Shown piece after piece: positions 44,736 to 53,235 of a stretch of DNA of 64,000 bases (positions are counted from its first letter, which is position 1; each line of letters begins with the position of its first letter). A model generated the notes under the pieces. That model was not told where the DNA came from. It made no database searches and worked only from the letters and a program-made list of their open reading frames with translations. Source of the stretch: CAVYXK01 sp963708245 (GTDB lineage Bacteria; Pseudomonadota; Alphaproteobacteria; Acetobacterales; Acetobacteraceae); the NCBI GenBank assembly GCA_963708245.1, contig OY970201.1, positions 3,162,001 through 3,226,000 on the forward strand. Direction: 5' to 3'. Made by a program: the position numbers and the translations under genes.

Positions 44736-46742
44736 TCAGTCGACGTGGAGCATCGCCTCCTCGACGACGTCCTGCCACTTCAGCAGCTCGGCGCCGACCA
44801 GCATGCGCAGGGCCTCCGGCGTGCCGGTATGCACCTCCGCGCCGTGCTCCTCGATGCGCCGTGCATTTCGCGGATCGGCGAGCAGCCCATTCAGCACCCC
44901 GTTGAGTGACCCGACGAGGTCCGCGGACGTGCCGGCCGGAGCGAACAACGCGTACCACTGCGTCATGTCGACGCCCGCGATGCCACATTCCGTCAGCGTC
45001 GGCACCTCCGGCAGGCTTGGCGCGCGGCGCGGGCCGGCTACCGCGAGGGCGCGCAGACGGCCGGCGCGCAAATGCGGCCAGGCGGCGAACATGCTCGGGA
45101 ACATGAACTGGGTCTGGCCGACCACGGTATCATCGAGTGCCGGCCCGGCGCCATCATGCGGCACGCCGAACATCGAGGTGCCCGTGGCGCGCATGAACAG
45201 CTCCGCGGCGAATTGCGGCGCCGTCCCGGTGCCGGCCGATGCGTAGCGATAGCGGTGCGGTTGCGCGCGCAGCTGCCGGATCAGGTCGGCCACGTCGCGG
45301 ACTGGCACATTGACGTTGGCGACGAGCAGCGTCGCCGATGTGGCGACGAGGCCGATCGGCGCGAAATCGAACACCGGATCGTAACGCAGCTTCTGAAGCG
45401 CCGGATTCATCGCATGCGTGCCGATATAGCCGAGCATCAGCGTGCCGCCGTCGGGTGTCGCGTGCGCCACGTACTCGCTGGCGATCGAGCCGTTGGCGCC
45501 GGGCCGGTTGTCGACGATGACGGGCTGTCCGAGGCGCGGCGCGAGTGCTGCGGCGATCACCCGCGCCATTGCGTCGTTGCCGCCGCCCGCCGGCGTCGGA
45601 ACCACGATCGTAACGGGCTTGACCGGGGCCTTCCCCGCCTCGGCGGGCCGCGCCGCGCCCGAGAAAACGTAGGCCGGCAGATGCAGTTCGCCCTGCATGA
45701 TCTTGCGCGCCGTACGAACCAGCGCCGCGCGTTCGATGCGTGCCTCGTCGCCCTGTCCTTGGACCTCAACGTCGACTTCGATGCTGCCCTGCGGGTGCAG
45801 TACGGCGATCCGGCATTGGCCGACGATCGCCTCCGGGTGGCTCGCCACCGTGCCGGGCAGGGCAAAGGCCGTTGCGACGCCGATGGCGCCGGTCACCGCG
45901 TGCGAGGCATGGCACCGCCGCGGCGTGAAATACCGCGAGGTGAGGCTGCGGTCATTGTCGCCCGCGCTCACCAGTACCGGCTTCGGGATCACGCTCTGGC
46001 TGACGTCGCCCAGGCCCATCATCGCGCCGGCCTCGCGGCGCATGGCCTCCAGCCGCTCCAGCAGCGAGGCCTTGGCGTCGAGCTCGACAGGCGTTTCGCT
46101 GCCCGCCACGCCGAGATCGCGCGCCCGGACGATCATCAGCGGCATCGCGGCGTCGATGCAGGTCGCTTCGATACCGCCGATGCGATCGATGCGGTTGCCG
46201 GTCGGGAACAGCGATCCGGTAACGGCGCCCCACGCGTCGAGGAAGTTGAGCCGGATCGGCGCGGCACTCCCGGCCACGCCGTCGATATGGGTGTCGCCGT
46301 CGTAGATGACCTGCCCGCCCGGGGTCTGCACGGTGACGTCGATGCGCGAGCGGGTGTTGACGTTGAACACGCGCACCGTGGTCTCGCCGTCCTCGGCATC
46401 GACCAGGCCCTGCTCGATCGCGAAAGGCGCCACGCCGGACAGCATGTTGCCGCAGTTGGGGCGGGTATCCACCGAACGCTGTCCGACGCCCACCTGCGCG
46501 AACATGTAATCGACATCGCAGCCGGGCTCGTCGGAGCGCGAGACGATCGCCACCTTGCTGGTGAGCGTGCTGCCGCCGCCGACGCCGTCGAGCTGCAGCA
46601 GGTCCGAGGCCCCGATCGCGCCGATCAGGGCTTCGTCGCGTTGTACCTCGTCCTGCGGCAGCCATTCCCGCAGGAAGAACGGCCCGCGCGACGTGCCGGC
46701 GCGCATCAACACGCAGGGGATGGACCGGTTCATGCTCGCCAT
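44736..46742 (-). CDS. Fusion of a PrpF-type isomerase with a Bug/TctC-type solute receptor
   Basis: A 668-residue single frame. Residues about 4-362 are a PrpF/4-oxalomesaconate tautomerase-type protein (IPCVLMRAGTSRGPFFL, DGVGGGSTLTSKVAIVSR, RPNCGNMLSGVAPFAIEQG, IMQGELHLPAYVFSG). Residues about 374-668 are a tripartite-tricarboxylate receptor of the Bug family (KPVTIVVPTPAGGGNDAMAR, GQPVIVDNRPGANGSIASEY, GVPHDGAGPALDDTVVGQTQ). The receptor's signal peptide is missing, so it would stay in the cytoplasm unless translated separately. The start with GGAGGG upstream is 46742. Both halves are normally separate genes of tricarboxylate use, so an in-frame deletion probably joined them. Confidence 0.8.
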   Translation of the reverse strand: MASMNRSIPCVLMRAGTSRGPFFLREWLPQDEVQRDEALIGAIGASDLLQLDGVGGGSTLTSKVAIVSRSDEPGCDVDYMFAQVGVGQRSVDTRPNCGNMLSGVAPFAIEQGLVDAEDGETTVRVFNVNTRSRIDVTVQTPGGQVIYDGDTHIDGVAGSAAPIRLNFLDAWGAVTGSLFPTGNRIDRIGGIEATCIDAAMPLMIVRARDLGVAGSETPVELDAKASLLERLEAMRREAGAMMGLGDVSQSVIPKPVLVSAGDNDRSLTSRYFTPRRCHASHAVTGAIGVATAFALPGTVASHPEAIVGQCRIAVLHPQGSIEVDVEVQGQGDEARIERAALVRTARKIMQGELHLPAYVFSGAARPAEAGKAPVKPVTIVVPTPAGGGNDAMARVIAAALAPRLGQPVIVDNRPGANGSIASEYVAHATPDGGTLMLGYIGTHAMNPALQKLRYDPVFDFAPIGLVATSATLLVANVNVPVRDVADLIRQLRAQPHRYRYASAGTGTAPQFAAELFMRATGTSMFGVPHDGAGPALDDTVVGQTQFMFPSMFAAWPHLRAGRLRALAVAGPRRAPSLPEVPTLTECGIAGVDMTQWYALFAPAGTSADLVGSLNGVLNGLLADPRNARRIEEHGAEVHTGTPEALRMLVGAELLKWQDVVEEAMLHVD

Positions 46743-46802
46743 GCTTGATCGCCCTCCAGACAATGCCGGATCGGACCCGCCGGCGCCCCGCGCGACGCGC
46801 TG

Positions 46803-47480
46803 CTATTCCAGCACCTCCAGCGATTTGCCCGTGGTGGTGGGGCCGAACACGCCGACGACGAATACCACGATCAGCCAGCAGGCGGCGATGTAGATGAACA
46901 CACTGAGATAGCCGGCAGCAGCGAAGATCGTGCTGACGATGAACGGGCCCAGCACGTTGGCGAGACGGCCGACGCCGTAGGCGAGCCCCATTCCCGAGGA
47001 ACGCACGGCTGTGGGATAGAGCTCCGGCGTGTAGGTGTTATAGGGCGACCGCCATGCACTGGATAGTCATTACCACCAGCGCGCCGAACAGCACGATGAA
47101 GACGGGCGTGCCGGACAGGCCGTAGCCAAGGCCGAAGATTGCGATCAGCACGCCGTCGACGGTGATGAACCACTTGCGCTCGAAACGCTCGACGAGGTCG
47201 GAGGCGATGAGCGAGCGGAGCGGGTTGCAGACGGCGATCAGGCTGGTGTAGCTCAGCGACTGCACCATCGAGAAGCCGTGCTCGACCAGCAGCGTGGGCA
47301 CCCAGGCGACGAAGCCATAGAAGCCGAGTGTCTGAAAGATCCAGGCCAGCAGCAGCATGATCGTGCGGGCCGCCGACCGCACCGGAGCGGCGGGCACGAT
47401 AGGGGGAGATCTTCGATGCGTTGGCGAACGCGCCCAAGCGTCTGCTGCAGAATTCTCTTCGGCAAATGATCCCGCAGATA
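46803..47480 (-). pseudogene. MFS transporter, N-terminus missing and frameshifted
   Basis: Only the second half of an aromatic-acid or metabolite MFS transporter remains. One frame gives PAAPVRSAARTIMLLLAWIF and MLLLAWIFQTLGFYGFVAW down to MTIQCMAVA, where an extra C in a CCC run at about 47043 shifts the frame. YNTYTPELYPTAVRSSGMGL and FGPTTTGKSLEVLE complete it. Upstream of 47480 similarity ends. It follows the GMC oxidoreductase and may once have imported its substrate. Confidence 0.75.
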
Positions 47481-47567
47481 GCGAAATGAGACGGCGATGA
47501 GAATAGCTATACCACCCCCCATTTTGAGGTTGCCCCGCCGAGGGAGAGCATCAGGCCAAGCGTGCTG

Positions 47568-49169
47568 TTAACTCCCCCGAACCAGATCTGCCGCCTTCTC
47601 CCCGATCATGATCGCCGCAGCATTGGTATTCCCCGAAACGACCGTCGGCATCACCGACGCATCTGCCACACGCAGCGCGCCGATCCCCCGTACCCGCAGT
47701 TCCGGATCCACGACCGCCATCGGGTCCGTCCCCATCCGGCACGTGCTGGTCGGATGGAACGTCGTGCCGCCGAACCGGCGCGCATAATCCAGCAGCTCGT
47801 CATCCGTCTGGACCTCTGGCCCCGGCCGGTACTCGGATTCCACCAGCCGGTGCATCGGCGCCGACGCAAGCAGCCGTCGGCCGATTTGCAGCCCGGCCAC
47901 CAATGTTCGTCGATCGGTCTCGGTCGCCAGATAGTTCGGCCGCATCAGCGGCGCGTCCGCCGGGTCCGCACTTTTCAGCCGGATCTCTCCGCGGCTCTCC
48001 GGACGGAGCTGCCAGGTTCCCAAGGAGAAACCCGACCAGGGGTGCAGTCCGTCCTGCGGTCGATCGGAGCTGAAGGCGCTGACCGACAGCTTGATGTCCG
48101 GCGTTTCCAGTTCCGGACGCGTGCGGGTGAACAATGCCGCTTCCGCCGCGATCACCGCCAGCGCACCGCGGTGGAACAGATAGTATTCCAGGCCAGCACG
48201 CAGCTTGCGGACGTGGCTCAGCATCACGTCGTTCACAGTGACCGGCAGGCGGCATTTCAGTTTGAACCCGGCTGAATAGTGGTCCTGCAATCCCTGGCCC
48301 ACGCCGGGCGCGTCCGCCACCACAGGGATCCCCAACTCAGCCAGATGCGCCGACGGGCCGATGCCCGACAGCATCAAGACTTGCGGGGAGTTGATCGCCC
48401 CGCCGCACAGGATCACCTCGCGTCCCGCCCGAGCAGTGCGCGACATCCCGTCCTGCCAAAACATCACGCCGACCGCACGGCGTCCTTCGAACAGCACGCG
48501 CTCGGCCAGCGCGCCCGTCACCACGCGCAAATTGGGCCCTTGTATCGCCGGACGCAGATAGCCGACCGCGGTCGAGCATCTGCGGCCCCGGCGCGTGGTG
48601 GTCTGGTGATAGCCCGTACCCTCCTGGCGAGCGCCGTTGAAATCGTCATTGCGCGGGAAACCTTCCGCTTCGGCGGCCGCGATGAACGCATCGCAGATCG
48701 GGTTGCGCTGCGCCACGTCGGAAACGCATAGCGGCCCACCCGTGCCATGCCATTCATCGGCGAAGCGCGTGTTGTGCTCGGAGCGTCGGAAATACGGCAG
48801 CACGTCGTCGTACGACCAGCCAGTGCAGCCCATCTGCCGCCAGAGGTCGAAATCCTCCGCCTGGCCGCGGATATAGACCATGCCGTTGATCGAGGACGAG
48901 CCACCCAGCACCTTCCCACGCGGCCAGAAAATTCGTCGGCCGGCGGCGCCCGGATCGGGCTCGGTTTCGTAGCACCAGTTGACCGATGGATCGGCGAAGG
49001 TCTTGCCGAAGCCAAGCGGGATGTGGATCCACCGGTTGGTGTCGGCGCCGCCGGCTTCCAGCAGGATCACGCGGCAGGACGAGGTTTCGGTGAGACGTGC
49101 GGCGAGGACGCACCCGGCGGAGCCGGCACCAACGATGATTACGTCGGCTTCGATGGAATCGCTTTCCAC
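47568..49169 (-). CDS. GMC-family FAD oxidoreductase (choline dehydrogenase-like)
   Basis: A 533-residue glucose-methanol-choline oxidoreductase. The FAD motif is ADVIIVGAGSAGCVLAARL (residues 8-26), and GMC signature 1 is PRGKVLGGSSSINGMVYIRG. Signature 2 is GGAINSPQVLMLSGIGPS. The catalytic His lies in FHPTSTCRMG, and SGNTNAAAIMIGEKAADL closes the fold. It oxidises an alcohol group of an unknown substrate; close relatives are annotated as choline or alkanol dehydrogenases. It lies between two NIPSNAP/transporter genes on the same strand. Confidence 0.9.
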   Translation of the reverse strand: MESDSIEADVIIVGAGSAGCVLAARLTETSSCRVILLEAGGADTNRWIHIPLGFGKTFADPSVNWCYETEPDPGAAGRRIFWPRGKVLGGSSSINGMVYIRGQAEDFDLWRQMGCTGWSYDDVLPYFRRSEHNTRFADEWHGTGGPLCVSDVAQRNPICDAFIAAAEAEGFPRNDDFNGARQEGTGYHQTTTRRGRRCSTAVGYLRPAIQGPNLRVVTGALAERVLFEGRRAVGVMFWQDGMSRTARAGREVILCGGAINSPQVLMLSGIGPSAHLAELGIPVVADAPGVGQGLQDHYSAGFKLKCRLPVTVNDVMLSHVRKLRAGLEYYLFHRGALAVIAAEAALFTRTRPELETPDIKLSVSAFSSDRPQDGLHPWSGFSLGTWQLRPESRGEIRLKSADPADAPLMRPNYLATETDRRTLVAGLQIGRRLLASAPMHRLVESEYRPGPEVQTDDELLDYARRFGGTTFHPTSTCRMGTDPMAVVDPELRVRGIGALRVADASVMPTVVSGNTNAAAIMIGEKAADLVRGS

Positions 49170-49187
49170 GTCGGCCCCCTCCCCCGG

Positions 49188-49210
49188 CCCCCTCCCGCAA
49201 GGGGAGGGGG
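49188..49210. repeat. Intergenic hairpin of a dispersed family
   Basis: CCCCCTCCC, loop GCAA, GGGGAGGGGG. It lies between the NIPSNAP and GMC genes, six bases past the NIPSNAP stop reading. Same CTCCCGC core as at 20061 and 61908. Confidence 0.5.
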
Positions 49211-49215
49211 AGTTA

Positions 49216-49836
49216 TTAGCGTAACGGTGAGAAGGCAGCGGGAACTACCAGCATGTTCTCCTGCTTGATGGTGTTGCCTGGCGGGGCGCCTGGCGGCGGC
49301 CACACTCCGCTCGACATCGCCTGGGCGCGGATACGCGAGCGCTCGCCAGCATCTTTGTACGCCCAGATGTGGACCCACTTGTTCAGGCCACCGAACTCGG
49401 AATACCAGCAGCCCACCAGCGGCGACAGCTTCACCCGTTCGGCGATCCGCCCGCTCCATCGCTCGATCTGCCCGGGAATGGCGCCCGGCGCCAGCGTGTA
49501 GCTGCGGATCTCGTAGATGCCGCCAAGCTCGCGCGGCTCGAGCGGAGGAGAGAACGGCGTGGGGATGTAGATCTCGCTTTGCAGCGCCACGCAGAACTCG
49601 CCGATCTTGGGCGGCCACTGACCTGTCTTGGCTGCCTCGGCGCGGGCGCGCGTGCGCTCCTCGAAATTGTCGTAGGGCCAAACGTGGATCACCCGGTTCA
49701 GCGGTCCGATCTCGGTATGCCAGAACGCGGCGAGCGGGGAGAATTTCGTGCGCACGTGCAGCGCTTCGCCGAACCGCTTCTCTACCTCTGCCACGGTTCC
49801 CGGTCTCAGGTCATAGCTGCGCATCTCGATGATCAT
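49216..49836 (-). CDS. NIPSNAP-family protein with two domains
   Basis: A 206-residue protein with two NIPSNAP (dimeric alpha-beta barrel) units: MIIEMRSYDLRPGTVAEVEK with LNRVIHVWPYDNFEERTRA, and GGIYEIRSYTLAPGAIPGQI with LNKWVHIWAYKDAGERSRIR. The conserved H[VI]W[AP]Y pattern appears twice. The function of the family is unclear in bacteria, and it often sits beside catabolic oxidoreductases. It is upstream of the GMC gene in the same direction, 46 bases away, so likely one operon. Confidence 0.85.
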   Translation of the reverse strand: MIIEMRSYDLRPGTVAEVEKRFGEALHVRTKFSPLAAFWHTEIGPLNRVIHVWPYDNFEERTRARAEAAKTGQWPPKIGEFCVALQSEIYIPTPFSPPLEPRELGGIYEIRSYTLAPGAIPGQIERWSGRIAERVKLSPLVGCWYSEFGGLNKWVHIWAYKDAGERSRIRAQAMSSGVWPPPGAPPGNTIKQENMLVVPAAFSPLR

Positions 49837-50042
49837 CGGCCGTCCCTTCCCAACGCATCAGACAATGACCGTAAGGCCCGCGCGGCAACAGTCAACCGGG
49901 CCAATACGCCACCGAAGGTGCCCGGCCGGACATTTCGATACGGATTGCTGCGCCGGCTCGAACAAGACTATGATTATCGGCGTACGTTCAAGCGATCTGC
50001 TGATCTCGATTGACTGTGGCGGGGGCTTCGCAACCAGACGGC

Positions 50043-51686
50043 ATGATCTCTAGCAATTTCACATGCGACTTCGCGCGCAACCAGCTCGATCGACGCAAGG
50101 CGTTGGCTGCCGCAATCGGGTGTGGGTTGGCGCTGTCGGATCTCGGTCGGTCGGCCACGGCCGCACCTGGCGTACGCGTCCTCGTTTCGCCCGAACAGCT
50201 CCGTCCAGCCTACGACTACGTCATTATCGGTGCCGGCTCGGCCGGTTGCGTGCTGGCGCACCGGATCGGCCGGGCCGGACGGCGGGTGCTTCTTATTGAA
50301 GCCGGCGGTCCGGCGACGCTGGCAGCCATCGCCGACCCGCCAGACTGGCCCGAGCTTCAGGGCAGTCAAGTCGACTGGCGCTATTCAACGACCCCGCAAC
50401 CGGGGCTGGGCGGCCGCATCGTGGCGTATCCGCGCGGCAAAGTGGTGGGCGGTTCGAGCACGATCAATGCGCTCGCCTATCAGCGGGGCCACCCGGCCGC
50501 GTACGATCGCTGGCCCGAAGGATGGCGCCACTCTGACCTCCTGCCTTATTTCAAGCGCGCAGAGACGTTTTCTGGTGGAGCCGACGCTTGGCGCGGTGGC
50601 GATGGTCCCCTGCACGTACTCTCGCTCGCTGACGTCACGGACCGCACTCCTGTTGCATCAACCTTCATCAGGGCGTCGCAAGACCTGGGGTTCTCGATGA
50701 CGCCCGATCTCGGTGGGGCGATCACCACGGGCGTCGGTTGGAACCAGCTCAGCATCAAAGGACACGTTCGCGACGATGCCGCGACTGCCTACCTCACAAG
50801 CATCGACGGCGTCATTGTCGATCTACTTGTCGGGACGCAGGTGCTCGGTCTCGTGATCAAGCACGGACGGTGCACCGGCCTGCGGCTTACCGAGCGTGTT
50901 GTGCGGCCTGAAATCGAGGTCTTAGTTTGTGCTGGCGCAATCGATTCGCCGCGCCTGCTCATGTTATCGGGTATCGGGCCTGCCGACCAACTTACGTCTC
51001 TCGGTATTCCCATTGTCAGAGACCTGCCGGATGTCGGCTCGCATCTCGAGGATCATCTGCTGGTCGCAGGCGTGGCGTATACGGCGCGACGGGAGGTGCC
51101 GCGCTCGCACTACAACCACGCTGATGCTCTCCTGTATGTGCCACGCGGCGACCCGAATGAAAGCCCAGACCTTCTCGTGATGTGCCTTTCCTTGCCGTTC
51201 GTCCTGCCGAGCGTGGGGCCGCTTGCTCCACCCGCTTACGTTCTCGTGCCTTGCTTAATGCGGCCGCGCAGCCGCGGCACCGTGAAACTGACCTCCAATG
51301 ACCCGCTTGCCCCGGCCCTGATTGATCCGAATTACCTCTCCGAGCCTCGCGATCTCGATCTTCTCGCTGAAGGCGTGGCTATCGCCCGCGAACTAGGAGC
51401 CGCTGCTGCTTTTGCCGACTGGCGGGCGCAGGAAATCTACCCCGGACCCAACAGCGTAAGCGCCGCTGATCGGCGCAATTTCGTTCTTCGAGCCGCGAAT
51501 TCGTTCCATCACCCTATCGGTACATGCCGTATCGGGGCCGTCGTAGATGGGGCCTTGCACGTTAAGGGCGTGACGGGTTTGCGCGTCATTGACGCTTCGG
51601 TGCTACCCGGGATCCCGCAGGCGATGATCAATGCCGCTACGATAGCAGTAGCCGAGAAGGCCAGCGATCTCGTGCTTGCAGGATAG
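50043..51686 (+). CDS. Second GMC-family FAD oxidoreductase, exported
   Basis: A 547-residue GMC enzyme with a signal-like N-terminus containing DRRKALAAAIGCGLALSDLG, possibly a twin-arginine signal. FAD motif YDYVIIGAGSAGCVLAHRIG, signature 1 PRGKVVGGSSTINALAYQRG, signature 2 GAIDSPRLLMLSGIGP, and catalytic-His motif FHHPIGTCRIG. The ATG at 50043 is preferred; a TTG at 50010 is the alternative. Export would place it in the periplasm, unlike the GMC enzyme at 47568. Confidence 0.88.
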   Translation: MISSNFTCDFARNQLDRRKALAAAIGCGLALSDLGRSATAAPGVRVLVSPEQLRPAYDYVIIGAGSAGCVLAHRIGRAGRRVLLIEAGGPATLAAIADPPDWPELQGSQVDWRYSTTPQPGLGGRIVAYPRGKVVGGSSTINALAYQRGHPAAYDRWPEGWRHSDLLPYFKRAETFSGGADAWRGGDGPLHVLSLADVTDRTPVASTFIRASQDLGFSMTPDLGGAITTGVGWNQLSIKGHVRDDAATAYLTSIDGVIVDLLVGTQVLGLVIKHGRCTGLRLTERVVRPEIEVLVCAGAIDSPRLLMLSGIGPADQLTSLGIPIVRDLPDVGSHLEDHLLVAGVAYTARREVPRSHYNHADALLYVPRGDPNESPDLLVMCLSLPFVLPSVGPLAPPAYVLVPCLMRPRSRGTVKLTSNDPLAPALIDPNYLSEPRDLDLLAEGVAIARELGAAAAFADWRAQEIYPGPNSVSAADRRNFVLRAANSFHHPIGTCRIGAVVDGALHVKGVTGLRVIDASVLPGIPQAMINAATIAVAEKASDLVLAG

Positions 51687-51705
51687 GAGCCTATCTCCAG
51701 TGCCG

Positions 51706-52296
51706 CTATGGCGACGACTCGGCTGCACCAGCGCCGAGCTTCACCCCACCATTCGGTTGCGGCACGGTGATCGGTTTGATCACCACGTCGGCCGTGCCAT
51801 TCTTCTTCATGCTGAGTTTCTTCGCGATCTTCGGACTGACGTCCAGCACGCGCCCGCGCACATGCGGGCCGCGATCCTCCACTGTCACGGTTGCCGATTT
51901 CCCGGTATCGAGATCGGTCACCTTGGCCGTCGTACCGATCGGCAGAGTCTTGCTGGCCGCCACGTTCGAGGTTGGGTTGAACCGGCGTCCGTTCGCCATC
52001 TTCTTGCCGTCGAAATGTTTGGCGTAGAACGACGCCTTCCCGATTTCCTTTCGGCCGGAATGATCGATCGGTGGGTCGGCGACGTTCGCCACTGGTACTG
52101 CCGGTAGCTGGTCCAATCTCACTGCCTGCTGCTCGGCCTGGGTAGCTGCCGATGGCGGCGAGGGCGTCTGCGCAGTCGGGGTCGTCGCCGGCCTTACGCC
52201 TGGCGTCGTGCAGGCCGCCAACCCGCCGGCAGCGCAAAGCGCCGCCAGACGCAAAAGGCTGGACCCACGAGGCCCGGCATGGCGCGTAACCCGCAC
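51706..52296 (-). CDS. rlpA: RlpA-type septal ring lytic transglycosylase lipoprotein
   Basis: A 196-residue lipoprotein with lipobox LAAC (Cys29). After a Pro/Thr-rich linker comes the double-psi beta-barrel: IGKASFYAKHFDGKKMANGR, NVAASKTLPIGTTAKVTDLD and VEDRGPHVRGRVLDVSPKIA, with the catalytic Asp in DRGPH. It cuts naked glycan strands at the septum. It lacks the SPOR domain of E. coli RlpA, as many alphaproteobacterial versions do. Convergent with the GMC gene. Confidence 0.88.
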   Translation of the reverse strand: MRVTRHAGPRGSSLLRLAALCAAGGLAACTTPGVRPATTPTAQTPSPPSAATQAEQQAVRLDQLPAVPVANVADPPIDHSGRKEIGKASFYAKHFDGKKMANGRRFNPTSNVAASKTLPIGTTAKVTDLDTGKSATVTVEDRGPHVRGRVLDVSPKIAKKLSMKKNGTADVVIKPITVPQPNGGVKLGAGAAESSP

Positions 52297-52302
52297 GCCG
52301 CC

Positions 52303-52968
52303 TCAGCCTAGATGCTTGGCGAAGAAGGCGAGCGTCCGCTGTTGCGCCAGATCAGCATCCGGTTTGCTGAAGCTGGCGCGCTCGTCGCAGCCGAACCCGT
52401 GCCCCGCACCGGGATAGACATAGATCTCGACCTTTGGCTGAGCAGCGCGGATCGCCTCCACGTCAGTGATCGGAATGGACTGATCCTTCTCGCCGAAATG
52501 CATCTGCACTGGGCAGTTCGGAGTCTCGTTCCGGGTGGCCGCGATGCCGCCGCCGTACCAACAGGAAGCGGCAGAGAAGGAATGGATGCGCGTGGCACCC
52601 CACCACGAGACCGTCCCGCCATAGCAATAGCCGACGATGCCGAGCTTCTTGCCTGCAAGATGCTTCGCCGCTGCCTCCACGTCGGCGATCACGCCGGCAT
52701 CGGTCAGCTTCATCCGATAATTGCGGCCGGCAGCCACATCGTCCTGGGTGTAGCCGAGCTCCACCCCGCGCTCGACGCGGTCGAACAGCGCCGGGGCGCA
52801 TACCGCATAGCCCTCGGTCGCGAAGCGGTCAGCAACGTTGCGCATGTGGTGGTTCACGCCGAAAATCTCCTGGATCACCACCAGGCCCTTCTTCGCGTCG
52901 CTCGGGCCGGCGACATAGGCGGAGAGCTTGTGACCGTCGGCGGCCGTCAGATCGATGGTATTGCCCAT
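52303..52968 (-). CDS. Dienelactone hydrolase family protein
   Basis: A 221-residue alpha/beta hydrolase. The catalytic triad is visible: Cys115 in VGYCYGGTVSWWG, Asp in MHFGEKDQSIPI and His in YPGAGHGFGCDERAS; Glu34 (VVIQEIFGVN) is the conserved dienelactone-hydrolase glutamate. The start at 52968 has GGAGAGGAAC upstream. The substrate need not be dienelactone; many relatives are general esterases. It is divergent from the DUF4169 gene across only 48 bases. Confidence 0.9.
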   Translation of the reverse strand: MGNTIDLTAADGHKLSAYVAGPSDAKKGLVVIQEIFGVNHHMRNVADRFATEGYAVCAPALFDRVERGVELGYTQDDVAAGRNYRMKLTDAGVIADVEAAAKHLAGKKLGIVGYCYGGTVSWWGATRIHSFSAASCWYGGGIAATRNETPNCPVQMHFGEKDQSIPITDVEAIRAAQPKVEIYVYPGAGHGFGCDERASFSKPDADLAQQRTLAFFAKHLG

Positions 52969-53016
52969 GTTCCTCTCCGGGTTGTGTTCGGCTGGCTTCG
53001 CGGCCAGGATGCCGCG

Positions 53017-53214
53017 ATGGGCGAGATCGTCAACCTGCGTCGCATCAAGAAGTTGTTGACGGCTGCGGCGGCGCAGCAGAAGGCGAAAGAGAACCGCGTG
53101 CGGTACGGGCGCACGGGCGGGGAGAAAGCCAACGACCGTCGTGAGGTGGAGCGAACGCAGGCGACACTGCGTGGAAAGCGCGTCACGCCCGATCCGGATG
53201 GCGATCAGGGATAG
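53017..53214 (+). CDS. DUF4169-type small basic protein
   Basis: A 65-residue basic protein: MGEIVNLRRIKKLLTAAAAQ then QKAKENRVRYGRTGGEKAND. The opening GEIVNLR and the RxxxGRTxxEK block match a small alphaproteobacterial family of unknown function. It lies 21 bases before the ACC deaminase gene and is probably cotranscribed. Confidence 0.65.
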   Translation: MGEIVNLRRIKKLLTAAAAQQKAKENRVRYGRTGGEKANDRREVERTQATLRGKRVTPDPDGDQG

Positions 53215-53235
53215 TGAGGTGTGGAGAAGCAGATC

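Noticed and set aside
45072..46748. A 558-codon plus-strand open frame
   Set aside because: It lies antisense to the PrpF-Bug fusion, is rich in Arg/His/Ala as expected from GC-rich shadow frames, and shows no motif.
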